From Phaeocystidibacter marisrubri (GTDB lineage Bacteria > Bacteroidota > Bacteroidia > Flavobacteriales > Schleiferiaceae), in contig NZ_WBVQ01000002.1 of the NCBI RefSeq assembly GCF_008933165.1, positions 1-64,000 of the forward strand: a DNA stretch of 64,000 nucleotides, read 5' to 3'. The position numbers and the translations under genes were made by a program. The notes beneath the pieces are model-generated. The model was not told the DNA's origin, made no database searches, and saw only the letters and a program-made list of their open reading frames with translations. Below, piece by piece: positions 1 through 7,858 of this stretch (its first letter is position 1; every line of letters starts with the position of its first letter).

Positions 1-37
1 TGGCACTAAGCCAGTTTTAAAAAACGGCCAGGGCGCG

Positions 38-361
38 TCAATTGACCATGGTAGGTTTAGACGACTCTATGCCCTGGACACGTTCCTCTGTGCGTGTTAG
101 TCTTCTTAGTTTCTGTTCAAGCTTATCGTATTCGCTCTTATAGCTATTTAAGGTCTTCGTAGCGGCGTGAATACATGAAGCCAAAGTGTACATCAGAGCT
201 TCATCATCTTCCTCAGCAGCTTGTATCCAGTCCTTTCGTAAAAGAGCTAGGCTTCTATGGCCTTGTATGATTTTCAAAGCGCAGATCAGCATTGCTTGAC
301 AGGTTGCCAAGCGCTGTTTAAGGATTAAAAAGTCTATCCCTTCCATGCTTGTTGATTTCAT
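38..361 (-). CDS. hypothetical helical protein
   Basis: A 107-residue protein that I do not recognise. It is predicted to be almost wholly alpha-helical, with a charged, coiled-coil-like C-terminal half (about residues 45-95) and no signal peptide or membrane segment. Its start codon overlaps the stop of the upstream gene (361-690), so the two are probably co-transcribed and translationally coupled. It sits at the left edge of the mobile-element region among other small unknown genes. Function unknown. Confidence 0.55.
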   Translation of the reverse strand: MKSTSMEGIDFLILKQRLATCQAMLICALKIIQGHRSLALLRKDWIQAAEEDDEALMYTLASCIHAATKTLNSYKSEYDKLEQKLRRLTRTEERVQGIESSKPTMVN

Positions 362-690
362 TAGTGGTTCTCAATCCTCTTTAAAAGATGAGCTCTAGCA
401 ATGGGCCAACCCTCCATTATTTCCTCCAATTGATCGAAATAGTTATCCAATTCGGAGACGGTGATACCTATCCCCTCACAAAGCCAACTCGGATTGGAAC
501 CAAAGTCTATGCAATGCCCATAATAGTTCACAGTGTACTCCTTCGTATGTCGAGTCCTAACGATTAAAAAGCGTTCAAGAATCTCAAACTGATTCCCTAA
601 ATCATCAGCTACCACCAAACCTATTGGTCGCGAAAATTTCAATCTACCTGGAGCCAAAAAAGCTCTATCGACTTGAATGATCCTACTCAT
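361..690 (-). CDS. hypothetical protein
   Basis: About 110 residues from the internal ATG at 690 (MSRIIQVDRAFL). The frame is open back to 780, but the extra 30 residues overlap the region upstream of the divergent gene at 798 and look non-coding, so I prefer the shorter start. The N-terminal half is beta-rich, and the C-terminal half has an acidic helix (about 75-95). No family is recognised. The stop overlaps the start of the 38-361 gene, forming a two-gene operon. Confidence 0.5.
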   Translation of the reverse strand: MSRIIQVDRAFLAPGRLKFSRPIGLVVADDLGNQFEILERFLIVRTRHTKEYTVNYYGHCIDFGSNPSWLCEGIGITVSELDNYFDQLEEIMEGWPIARAHLLKRIENH

Positions 691-797
691 GACAAAAGAG
701 TATAGTTTTTTAGAGAAATCCCCTCGGTCGAAAAGAGTACAGAAAAACCGAGGGGAGAATTGTCTAAATTGAAGGTCCAATCAAATCTATTTAGACA

Positions 798-1262
798 ATG
801 AAAAAGCCTACCAAAGCTCCTAAAGGCATCCAGGAAGCGGTTGTCGCATGGAAGAAAGTAGCGCAATCTGATCTTGTTAACCACAATGAATACTACTATG
901 CAATTGCTCATGGAGCAAACCTTCTCTACATAGGAATTGCATATCATCAAGATCTCGATACAGAACTTAAGAAGACGGTTAAAAGACTTGGATTGAAGAA
1001 TCGAATCGGACTGTCCTTCTATTGTGGTGAGCTTGCTAGTTTGAATCCAACAAAACGTGTTTCTGAGAGGTTGGTTAGAAACATTGAGCACATTCTTATT
1101 GGAATAAGTCAACCGAGACTCAATATTCAAAGTAAAAAGTCTGGAACTGTGACAATTGACATTGAAGTAAAGTCGTCGGGTATCCTTCCTGGAATGAAGA
1201 GATTTGGATATGCCATGGAGGACGTGATATTCGGACGGAGCACTCGTCTGCCTCGAGAATAA
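798..1262 (+). CDS. putative GIY-YIG-like domain protein
   Basis: 154 residues. The N-terminal part has a tyrosine-rich strand followed by a YIG triplet (YYYAIAHG, then LLYIGIA). The later segment IEHILIGISQPRLN resembles the glutamate helix and P-x-L-N end of GIY-YIG nucleases. A canonical GIY-YIG protein has an Arg and Glu as metal and catalytic residues; here the first motif is degenerate, so activity is uncertain. It stands alone, divergent from the 361-690 gene and convergent with the operon ending at 1270. Assignment is by motif likeness only. Confidence 0.45.
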   Translation: MKKPTKAPKGIQEAVVAWKKVAQSDLVNHNEYYYAIAHGANLLYIGIAYHQDLDTELKKTVKRLGLKNRIGLSFYCGELASLNPTKRVSERLVRNIEHILIGISQPRLNIQSKKSGTVTIDIEVKSSGILPGMKRFGYAMEDVIFGRSTRLPRE

Positions 1263-1269
1263 CGTGTAA

Positions 1270-1680
1270 CTACTCATAGCCGAATTGAAATAGATGATTA
1301 GGTAGTCCACCAAAGATGTGCTTGAGCAGCATGGAAATTCGCGCTTTCCGCGATTCTGTCAGTCGACCTCTTTTTAGAGTCTTTGAGCAGTGTGCACTAG
1401 ATAGATTCCAGTCTCGTGTATATGGAGCCCGAATTAGGCTACCTGTTGCAATTGACATCTCAATCTCATTGAAGACCTCGGCCTCGGTATACCATATCAC
1501 ATCAAATTCATGATGGAGGTAGTTTGTGATTTGAATATCAAATGCTAATTCCCTGGGCAAGGGGCAATTTCGATTTTGAGGCTCCTTATCCCAAGAATAC
1601 TCAACCTCTACCCCTTTATTCTGAGAGATTAACGCTAGCCTATCTAACAGGAATATGTATTCTTCAATTGCTGTCCTCAT
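1270..1680 (-). CDS. hypothetical protein, end of small-gene operon
   Basis: 137 residues with the ATG at 1680, chosen because it forms an ATGA overlap with the stop of the upstream gene (1677-2033). No domain recognised. The protein is mixed alpha/beta and has a basic C-terminal region (about residues 95-115). It is last in a four-gene minus-strand operon running 2588 to 1270 that is divergent from the S24-type repressor. This layout recalls early genes of prophages or phage-inducible elements, but that is inference. Confidence 0.5.
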   Translation of the reverse strand: MRTAIEEYIFLLDRLALISQNKGVEVEYSWDKEPQNRNCPLPRELAFDIQITNYLHHEFDVIWYTEAEVFNEIEMSIATGSLIRAPYTRDWNLSSAHCSKTLKRGRLTESRKARISMLLKHIFGGLPNHLFQFGYE

Positions 1681-2033
1681 GCTGCCATCCAATTTTGAGT
1701 CCTAGCGTACTCGTTGAACTTCTTCTCAAAATCTCCTCGAGTTTCTGACTTCATAAATAGATGGTGCAACCGATCATACTGGTCAATTGACACTGGAACG
1801 ATAACCGAAGTCTTGAGAAATGGGTAGTAGCCTAATTGCTGAAGTCCGACAGTTTGGCCAGACTTTACAATCAAAACCTTCTTTAGGCATTTTAGAGCTA
1901 GAACATCCCCGGACAAGCCCACGACGATAGCAGTAGGAGACTGCTCAATTCGTTTAAGCGCCTGAATGTGAGTATCTCCCAAGCTTAGCCCCTTGTATTG
2001 AAGAAGTCTAGAACCAAGTTTTACATTTTTCAT
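1677..2033 (-). CDS. hypothetical protein
   Basis: 118 residues, not recognised. A central hydrophobic beta-rich segment (about 35-80, with IVVGLSGDVLALKCL) is flanked by basic helices. No signal peptide is obvious. The start overlaps the stop of the 2030-2317 gene and the stop overlaps the next start, both by 4 nt, so translation is probably coupled along the operon. Confidence 0.5.
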   Translation of the reverse strand: MKNVKLGSRLLQYKGLSLGDTHIQALKRIEQSPTAIVVGLSGDVLALKCLKKVLIVKSGQTVGLQQLGYYPFLKTSVIVPVSIDQYDRLHHLFMKSETRGDFEKKFNEYARTQNWMAA

Positions 2034-2317
2034 AAGTCCGCAGGATTACAAAGGCGTTCAACCTCATTGAAAACACTCTCAGCTTTCAGCCTTCCTTTGA
2101 TACTAGATTTCTGCAGAAGCGTATTAGGGTCATTGAGTAACTTCTTAAATCCCGCTTCTGAGAGTTGAAACACTTCACGAGCTTGCTCGTAGGTCATTAA
2201 ACCACGGCCTTTCGCCTGGTACAAGTCTTTAGATTGAGAGCGAATTAGATCTTTAAGCATATCCTCAGTGACTAAGAATAGCCGTTGCTCTTTCATAGCT
2301 TTGGTTACAGCGTCCAT
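2030..2317 (-). CDS. putative helix-turn-helix (excisionase-like) protein
   Basis: 95 residues. The middle (about 40-85) reads as a small winged-helix/MerR-like DNA-binding unit: MTYEQAREVFQLSEAGFKKL followed by a short basic turn and a terminal helix. This resembles the layout of excisionase and phage-regulator HTH domains. It is second in the operon divergent from the repressor gene, where an excisionase or antirepressor would fit. The family assignment is by pattern only. Confidence 0.45.
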   Translation of the reverse strand: MDAVTKAMKEQRLFLVTEDMLKDLIRSQSKDLYQAKGRGLMTYEQAREVFQLSEAGFKKLLNDPNTLLQKSSIKGRLKAESVFNEVERLCNPADL

Positions 2318-2318
2318 C

Positions 2319-2588
2319 TTACTTCTGAAGGATTGAGTATTGACCTAACTTCTCAGCGTCAATTGACACTTTTGATAAGTCACATTGATCTACTGTTGAA
2401 TCTTGCAATTCAGTAACAGAACCAATCTTGTCGCGTACCGTCCAATCAGCTATAAAATGCTTCTTTGCTAAATGCGAAATAATTAGAGGTGAACGATATC
2501 CAAGAGCATAATAGAATTGATACTCCATTCGAAGTTTGGCATTCAACGCCTTTACCCTTTCTGATCTTGATTTTTGTCTCTCTGTCAT
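2319..2588 (-). CDS. hypothetical protein, first gene of operon divergent from repressor
   Basis: 89 residues with a strongly basic N-terminus (RQKSRSERVKALNAKLRMEY) and a possible HTH at about 25-55. No named family recognised. It starts 159 bp from the divergent repressor gene at 2748, so it is probably transcribed from the promoter the repressor controls. Only 1 bp separates its stop from the next gene. Confidence 0.5.
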   Translation of the reverse strand: MTERQKSRSERVKALNAKLRMEYQFYYALGYRSPLIISHLAKKHFIADWTVRDKIGSVTELQDSTVDQCDLSKVSIDAEKLGQYSILQK

Positions 2589-2687
2589 GGTACTATTTTC
2601 TTACCTTGCTGAATTGTGCTAGTTCCCAAATCAATTGCGGTATACCGCTTGGACTTTGTGGACTAACAACACGACGAAGTAAGCAAC

Positions 2688-2725
2688 ATTATGCGTCAAA
2701 TGCAACAATTTGCGTCATTTTAGAC
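2688..2725. promoter_or_regulatory. candidate operator repeats between repressor and divergent operon
   Basis: The heptamer tgcgtca occurs at 2692-2698 and 2711-2717, 19 bp apart, with related gacg/cgtc sequence just downstream. They lie between the divergent starts at 2588 and 2748. Spacing near two helical turns fits binding of a CI-like dimer on one DNA face. No binding data exist; the repeat itself is directly visible. Confidence 0.35.
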
Positions 2726-2747
2726 GTGAATAATTCTTATATATCTG

Positions 2748-3353
2748 ATGTTAAAGGAGTTAAGGAGGAAACAAAATATTACACAAGACGAACTAGCCTC
2801 ATTGTTAGAAGTTACTAGGCAGACAATTCAACGATGGGAAGCGGATGAAACCAAGATTCCCAAAGCCACTATAGGATATCTACAATATGAGTTTGGCCTG
2901 AAGTCCTCCGCTACAGCAAAGCAGAATCAAGCATTGGCAAAATCTTCTCAAGGAGCAGGCATTCCTCTTCTGTCAATTGCTGCATTGGGTGGGTCCGCCA
3001 ACTTTGATCTTGCCCTGGAAAGAGCTCAGGTTGTTGCAGAGTATTACGCACCTGAATTCAAGGACGCAGACTTCATGTTGCCGGTAAAAGGAGACAGTAT
3101 GATTCCTACATACAGACCTGGTGATGTAATAGCCTGCAAGATTCTTCATAATCCTAGTTTCATAGAATGGAATAGACCGCATGTACTAGCTGTGGAAGAG
3201 CGAGGAGTGTTGGTAAAGCGACTCATGCCAGGATCAAGCGATCAGCAATACAAGTTTGTAAGTGATAATAATGAATATCCAGCGTTCGAGGTTCCAGTAA
3301 AAGAAATACAAAGTATTGCTGTAATCTTGGGATTGGTAAGGGTTGAAGGATAA
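2748..3353 (+). CDS. XRE family repressor with S24 (LexA/CI-like) peptidase domain
   Basis: 201 residues. The N-terminal HTH_3 domain is at about 2-50 (QDELASLLEVTRQTIQRWE). The C-terminal S24 peptidase/LexA fold is at about 108-198, with the serine in GDSM (S117) and the general-base lysine in VKRL (K157). Such proteins repress lytic or transfer genes and inactivate themselves by autocleavage when RecA filaments form after DNA damage. Divergent placement from a small-gene operon with repeated sites between them fits a mobile-element master switch. The ATG at 2748 lies immediately before a well-formed HTH, so I keep it. Confidence 0.85.
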   Translation: MLKELRRKQNITQDELASLLEVTRQTIQRWEADETKIPKATIGYLQYEFGLKSSATAKQNQALAKSSQGAGIPLLSIAALGGSANFDLALERAQVVAEYYAPEFKDADFMLPVKGDSMIPTYRPGDVIACKILHNPSFIEWNRPHVLAVEERGVLVKRLMPGSSDQQYKFVSDNNEYPAFEVPVKEIQSIAVILGLVRVEG

Positions 3354-3440
3354 CTATAAGCTACTTACTAATTAAGACGTCAAATAACCAACCAAATATT
3401 GATAATCAACATTATGGCAATGTGATTTATACTTATTAAA

Positions 3441-4298
3441 ATGGAAAGAAAAGAACCTAAGACCTCCACTCCTACTTGCGGAATTATAATGCCTATCAGC
3501 GAAATAGATGGATGTCCAGCTAGTCACTGGAGTGATGTTCTAAGTATCATCAAGGATGTTTGTAGCACAAGTGAATTTAATGCTAACCTTGTTAGTGATT
3601 CGGATGACATCGGAGTAATTCACAACAGAATAGTTGAAAACATCTATTCTAGCGATATCATCATTTGTGACGTTAGCTGTAAAAATGCTAATGTAATGTT
3701 CGAATTAGGAATGAGACTAGCCTTTGATAAACCCACTATCATCATCAAAGATGATTTAACAGGGTATTCATTTGACACTTCTCTGATCGAACACTTAGAA
3801 TACCCTAGAGATTTACGTTTCACTTCGATATTGGAGTTCAAAAAAAACTTAGGCATAAAGCTAAAAGCAACTCACCAAAAAGCCCAAAACGACTCAAATT
3901 ATTCCACCTTTCTAAAAAACTTTGGGAAATATAAAATAGCTCACCTCGAAGACAGGGAAGTAAGCTCCGATACATATATCTTGAATGCCATCGAAGAAAT
4001 GCGGAGAGAAATGCGAGCTACTCGCTCGATGATAATGCACGAAAAAGATGATGTACAAAGATATTTAAGACCAAGGAATTCGCGGGCTACTGAAGTTTCA
4101 GATGCCGATAAGAAAATCTTCAAGAGAATTGTACATGATTATCTTAGGTCGAATGAAATTACGGTCAGACCAAAGGAGTTTGAAATTATCCTTCCGCAAT
4201 TAGTTGAAGAACTTAGCCAAAATCAGGTTTTAACGAAAATAGCTGGAGATCGTTTTACATTCTCTCAGTTAATTGAAGAATCACTGTTTCGAAATTAA
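3441..4298 (+). CDS. nucleoside deoxyribosyltransferase/TIR-like fold protein
   Basis: 285 residues. The N-terminal 140 residues match the Rossmann-like pattern of nucleoside 2-deoxyribosyltransferase/TIR-like domains: a first strand GIIMPIS, then SDIIICDVSCKNANVMFELGMRLAF (about 71-95) with the acidic residue after the strand, the N-x-N-V and the ELG glutamate, and then a strand PTIII. The C-terminal half is charged and helical, with a coiled coil near 180-200 and a possible winged helix at the end. Enzymes of this superfamily cleave N-glycosidic bonds; several act as NADases or nucleotide sensors in phage defence. The role here is inference. It follows the S24 repressor by 87 bp but may have its own promoter. 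Confidence 0.65.
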   Translation: MERKEPKTSTPTCGIIMPISEIDGCPASHWSDVLSIIKDVCSTSEFNANLVSDSDDIGVIHNRIVENIYSSDIIICDVSCKNANVMFELGMRLAFDKPTIIIKDDLTGYSFDTSLIEHLEYPRDLRFTSILEFKKNLGIKLKATHQKAQNDSNYSTFLKNFGKYKIAHLEDREVSSDTYILNAIEEMRREMRATRSMIMHEKDDVQRYLRPRNSRATEVSDADKKIFKRIVHDYLRSNEITVRPKEFEIILPQLVEELSQNQVLTKIAGDRFTFSQLIEESLFRN

Positions 4299-4330
4299 CC
4301 CCGCTTCCAGTAAGCTTATTATTACTAATC

Positions 4331-4385
4331 AGGTCTCTGCTCACCAAGCAGAGGGTCGGGGGTTCGAATCCCTCATCACCCACCA
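4331..4385 (+). pseudogene. tRNA 3'-half scar (possible attachment site)
   Basis: The sequence reads as an anticodon stem-loop with a TCACCAA loop, a variable loop, a normal T arm (ggttcgaatcc), the 3' acceptor strand atcaccc and an encoded CCA. The partner 5' acceptor strand and D arm are absent upstream, so this is not a complete tRNA. The 3' half resembles Bacteroidota tRNA-Val-like sequences, but the loop has C at position 33 and is unusual. Partial tRNA 3' ends usually mark integration of a mobile element into a tRNA gene. Confidence 0.7.
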
Positions 4386-4430
4386 CAAAAAAAGGGCGTT
4401 ACTACCGTAACGCCCTTTTTTTGTGGTGGG
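4379..4430. terminator. long perfect inverted repeat / bidirectional terminator
   Basis: A perfect 24-bp stem with a 4-nt loop (tacc). The left arm begins in the last bases of the tRNA scar (cccaccac) and each arm has an A7 or T7 run next to a GC-rich core gggcgttac. The T-run on either strand makes it a good rho-independent terminator in both directions, between the + gene ending at 4298 and the - gene ending at 4465. Confidence 0.8.
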
Positions 4431-4464
4431 TTGGTGTGGCGATGGTCAGCCTCAAATGCAAGTA

Positions 4465-5577
4465 TCAACTATTTTGACTCTGTTTTGAGAGTAAACGAGT
4501 GAGCTCAATGAAGGATGGGTTGCTCTCTCCCTTGTCATTTATATAACCTGTGGATGTAGGCGAATAGATTGATTTACTGATTTCCAACAGAACTGCACCA
4601 CGAATATCTTCTTGAACTGTAGAAGTGAGAAATACTTCTAGAGAATTTAATGCGTTCTCACGTCTTCGGTTTATTATCGAATTGTGCAGGTTGATGTTGA
4701 ATTGTTTTAATGTAAATGTGAATGCGAAGACAAGGAGTGAGATCATAGCAATCCTTGAAACAGTGCGATAGGTCAAGTACGTAGAAATGTCCAGATTCTC
4801 CGCACCATGCGCTTTGATGTCTGTGTAGAATTTATCGAGCTCATCAGTCAATAGTGAACCGTCATAAACACCTGTTAAGAGACAAAAGGTGGTAATTGCA
4901 AGCATAATGCTTGCAATCATCCATCCTGCCGCGATTCGTTTTCGTTTATCGGCTTCACCTCCGTATACCCTTGCATAATCTTTCGCTGTCAGCTTGGCTC
5001 CCTTATTCTCGTATTCTTTGACTAGAGTGGCGAGGTTCTTGGAAAGATTATCTGCTGTTTGTTTTTTAGTCTCAATCTCTTTTATCAGATCGTCTACAAG
5101 CTTCTTTTTTGAATTATTGCCTTCTGAAGCGCTTTTTAGCTCTGAGTGTAAATCAGCCAATGATAACATGGGGCGGTTCTCATTCTTATCAGGCGATCTT
5201 AATTGAACAAGGTTCCCACGTATTTGACGATCAAGATTACCGAGTAACTCAGACTTTGGTCTTCGCGCGTTGTCCGTATTTATTTCTTGTTCATACTTTT
5301 CAACTTGCTGCAGTATGGCTAGCATTATATGAACTTTGTGGTCCAGTGACGATTTAACGATTTCTCCGATCTCTAATTCTCTTTTTTCATAGAGTAAGAC
5401 ACATTCTTTCACAATTTTTAAGGGCAGCACAAGGTTGTCAGCTATCTCTTGTGGTTTCTCATCGTCCTTAAATCCTCTATTTAGGATGTCCTCGTGTACG
5501 TCAATTGCGAGTAATCTATCGTAAAAGCTAAGTTGTGCCATGTCATGAATTTGAGAGTATGAAGATAGAGTTTTCAC
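4465..5577 (-). CDS. membrane protein with cytoplasmic coiled coil, unknown
   Basis: 370 residues. The N-terminal 135 residues are soluble and helical; about 145-205 is a heptad-like charged coiled coil; two membrane segments follow near 220-242 (AAGWMIASIMLAITTFCLLTG) and 275-295; then comes a basic loop and a soluble C-terminal tail. No family recognised. It stands alone, converging on the 4379-4430 terminator. The position within an integrative element makes it a cargo gene. An alternative start is Met13. Confidence 0.55.
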   Translation of the reverse strand: MKTLSSYSQIHDMAQLSFYDRLLAIDVHEDILNRGFKDDEKPQEIADNLVLPLKIVKECVLLYEKRELEIGEIVKSSLDHKVHIMLAILQQVEKYEQEINTDNARRPKSELLGNLDRQIRGNLVQLRSPDKNENRPMLSLADLHSELKSASEGNNSKKKLVDDLIKEIETKKQTADNLSKNLATLVKEYENKGAKLTAKDYARVYGGEADKRKRIAAGWMIASIMLAITTFCLLTGVYDGSLLTDELDKFYTDIKAHGAENLDISTYLTYRTVSRIAMISLLVFAFTFTLKQFNINLHNSIINRRRENALNSLEVFLTSTVQEDIRGAVLLEISKSIYSPTSTGYINDKGESNPSFIELTRLLSKQSQNS

Positions 5578-5623
5578 GATTTACCATGCATAACACTTGA
5601 TTCTAGCTGTTGTAATTACTTGG

Positions 5624-5930
5624 TCAGCCATCATCCTGCATTTTGATGTACACTATCCGCATGGACTTGATTCCAATAGCAGACTGGCTCGAGTGAAGAA
5701 GGGCATAGGTCACCATATCGCCTGTAGCGCCCAATTGATAGAGGTGGGTAGCGAAGCTGTGTCTGATGTGTTTACAGCCGTTTAGACCAAACTGCTTTAG
5801 CCACTTAGAATATTACTTCCTAAAATCATCACCCTTGGCGCGTGTTGACATCAGCCCTACCACTAGGTAGACGTCTTCTTACTGTTCAGTTAACTTCTCT
5901 TCTGCCAACATTTCGATACTACATGGAACT
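5624..5930 (-). pseudogene. degenerate tyrosine recombinase (integrase) remnant
   Basis: Reading the minus strand in one frame gives a recombinase C-terminal region interrupted by in-frame stops. The recognisable part is LKQFGLNGCKHIRHSFATHL followed by a GAT-GDMV segment, matching the box II R-H-x-FATHL motif and next helix of phage-type integrases. Stop codons lie near 5882 and 5813, and the GH/tyrosine end has decayed to an IVYIKM-like tail before the stop at 5624. It cannot make a functional enzyme. It is probably the relic of an earlier integration, distinct from the intact integrase at 8266. Confidence 0.75.
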
Positions 5931-6066
5931 TATAGTGCCCTGCGCCTGCGCCTCCCCCTCTCCTCTTACAACCTATCGGCATGCAGTATGTAACACCCTC
6001 TGCTGATTTGATTGATAATTTCTTGTTGTACATTCACACTGATTACAATAGACAATAATTACAAAT

Positions 6067-6504
6067 ATGGACGACAAAAAGTCACCTATTTCAGTGTTTA
6101 TCATTGGCCCAATTGGAGACAATGGATCACCAGAACGCAAAAGAATCGATGGATTGATTTCTTTAATAAAGGAAAACAAGAAAGAATTAAACATAGCAAC
6201 TGTAAGCGCTTCGCACACCATAGACATCTCAGGTAAGATCACTCATCAGATTCTTAAATCGTTAATTACAGTTGACCTAGTGATTTCAGATATTTCAAAT
6301 CACAATCCTAACGTGATGTATGAGCTCGCAGTTCGACACGCCCAGCGAAGACCTTGTATATTAATAGCCACTAACAACACAATCATACCCTTTGACATAC
6401 ATGATAATCGCGTGCTATATTATGAAGATTCAATTGCCGGGTATCCCGATTTTTTTGTTCGATTGAAAACATTCGTTGGAATGACGACCAAGAAAACCCG
6501 TTGA
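6067..6504 (+). CDS. nucleoside deoxyribosyltransferase/TIR-like fold protein, operon gene 1
   Basis: 145 residues forming a single compact domain. The first strand SVFIIGPIGDNGSPERKRID has the G-P-I-G and S/R signature of deoxyribosyltransferase-like enzymes. The segment VDLVISDISNHNPNVMYELA (about 74-93) carries the Asp, the N-P-N-V and the catalytic-type Glu, followed by RHAQRRPCILIA. Members hydrolyse or transfer the base of nucleosides or related nucleotides; family relatives occur in defence loci. Its stop overlaps the TTG start of the next gene, opening a four-gene operon that ends next to the integrase. Biological role here is inferred. Confidence 0.65.
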   Translation: MDDKKSPISVFIIGPIGDNGSPERKRIDGLISLIKENKKELNIATVSASHTIDISGKITHQILKSLITVDLVISDISNHNPNVMYELAVRHAQRRPCILIATNNTIIPFDIHDNRVLYYEDSIAGYPDFFVRLKTFVGMTTKKTR

Positions 6505-6875
6505 GTAACTTTTACGAGTATCTGATTTTACAACAAGAAATTGAAATAGCTAAATCCAATTCAAACTCTACTGACAAAACTATTGTAAAAATGCTATCTC
6601 AAGTACTCGACCATCTAAAGACCAAGTCACCTACTAACGAAAATCTACACACTATTGAATTTCATGTTAGATCCTCATCACAATCACCCTACAGTGAGGA
6701 GAATTTAAAACACGCTCTTGGACATATAATCCCTCCAGCTGACATCATTAATATTGAACCACAAATAGGCTTCAATACATTTGTTATTTCCCTTCGCACG
6801 CCCAACCATTATTATGACAATCTCATATTAAACGAATTAAATTCCATTGGTTTTGAAGCGCAATACTGGATCTGA
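6501..6875 (+). CDS. unknown small protein, operon gene 2
   Basis: 124 residues starting at a TTG (6501) that overlaps the previous stop as TTGA; no better ATG exists. The N-terminal 45 residues are helical and polar. The rest alternates strand-helix-strand-strand-helix-strand, compatible with a ferredoxin-like fold (LHTIEFHV, FNTFVISL, FEAQYWI as edge strands). No family recognised. The overlap implies coupled, roughly stoichiometric expression with the deoxyribosyltransferase-like protein, so it may be its partner or regulator. Confidence 0.55.
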   Translation: MSNFYEYLILQQEIEIAKSNSNSTDKTIVKMLSQVLDHLKTKSPTNENLHTIEFHVRSSSQSPYSEENLKHALGHIIPPADIINIEPQIGFNTFVISLRTPNHYYDNLILNELNSIGFEAQYWI

Positions 6876-6904
6876 TTAATACTCGACTGGAATCCGTAAT
6901 ATAA

Positions 6905-7858
6905 ATGAAAATGCACACATATAAAGTTTCCGTTTCTGCTAGCGATATAAAAACAGCCGAGGTCGGTGGTTTCACTGAATTAGAGCATATTCCAACTAAA
7001 GAATATTTACTTCGTCAAAAGCTCACTACTCTTCAACCCTACCAAAAAAATAAATCACTTATTCAATCAAGAAAGGAGAGGAACAAGGAAATCAGCCGTG
7101 GTTTATACATCGTGGACGCTGAAATTATTTCAGTGGACAATTCGCCTTTTCTCGGAATTCAGTTTGACGTAGCTAAATCACCTAAGGACGCTACTTACAT
7201 CTTGCATGACCAAGAGGCGAATCATTTGGATAGTAAAGACAAAATTGGCACCATGAAAAATTTCATGGTAATACTTGCTGACATCAAAGCAACGGGAGGT
7301 AGCTATTCAGTTCGGTACTATTTTTTTGGATTAGAGAACCCATATGTTGAAGCGATAGATTTCAATAGTGCCTTCAAAGCAATTATTAGACTTTTGAATG
7401 AAAAAACTAACAAAGTCACCACTGATGAAATAATTCAAAAAGTCTCGACATGGGAACAAATTGACAGTTTTAGTGAGATGATTCATGTAAAAGACTCTTC
7501 TAGTTCTAGCTTCACTGGCAACTCAAATTTAATGCCGTACCTTGTAGAATCAGAGACTTCAACAAGGAAAATTTCAAAATTTAAGAGTATCCCAGCCTCC
7601 ATCGTAGAGGCCGCTATTAAGATCTTCACCAATCCGTCAAACAATCCAGACAAAGAAAATCGTACTTTTACTATCGAAAAGGACGGCGTATCGACTACAG
7701 TTCAAATAGAGTACTCAGAAGCAAAGGAAGAGTTCCAAGAGATGGTCACAGAGAAATTTAAGGACGCCCTGTTCCTGGACCCTGAAAAATTTAACTCTTT
7801 GAACATCCAAGAGGCTGTAGAGCATTTAAAACCACTAATATTTAGGTACATCTCTTGA
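6905..7858 (+). CDS. unknown 317-residue protein, operon gene 3
   Basis: Soluble protein without signal peptide. The N-terminal half (about 60-170) is beta-rich (LYIVDAEIISVD, FLGIQFDV, FMVILADIKATGGSYSVRYYFFG). A serine-rich linker follows near 198-206. The C-terminal third is helical with one beta hairpin (FTIEKDGVSTTVQIEYSE). I do not recognise the family. It begins 29 bp after gene 2 and its stop overlaps the TTG start of gene 4, so it belongs to the same operon. Confidence 0.55.
   Translation: MKMHTYKVSVSASDIKTAEVGGFTELEHIPTKEYLLRQKLTTLQPYQKNKSLIQSRKERNKEISRGLYIVDAEIISVDNSPFLGIQFDVAKSPKDATYILHDQEANHLDSKDKIGTMKNFMVILADIKATGGSYSVRYYFFGLENPYVEAIDFNSAFKAIIRLLNEKTNKVTTDEIIQKVSTWEQIDSFSEMIHVKDSSSSSFTGNSNLMPYLVESETSTRKISKFKSIPASIVEAAIKIFTNPSNNPDKENRTFTIEKDGVSTTVQIEYSEAKEEFQEMVTEKFKDALFLDPEKFNSLNIQEAVEHLKPLIFRYIS

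Noticed and set aside
687-1313. Long minus-strand open frame opposite the 798-1262 gene
   Set aside because: It is low in typical protein pattern and lies antisense to the better-supported GIY-YIG-like gene.
2319-4298. Complete prophage
   Set aside because: A repressor and small genes are present, but no capsid, portal, terminase or tail gene is visible in the window.
4331-4385. Complete tRNA gene at the CCA-ended sequence
   Set aside because: No matching 5' acceptor strand or D arm lies upstream, and the anticodon loop has C at position 33.
5597-5785. 62-codon plus-strand frame
   Set aside because: It is the antisense of the integrase remnant, whose minus-strand reading shows recombinase motifs.
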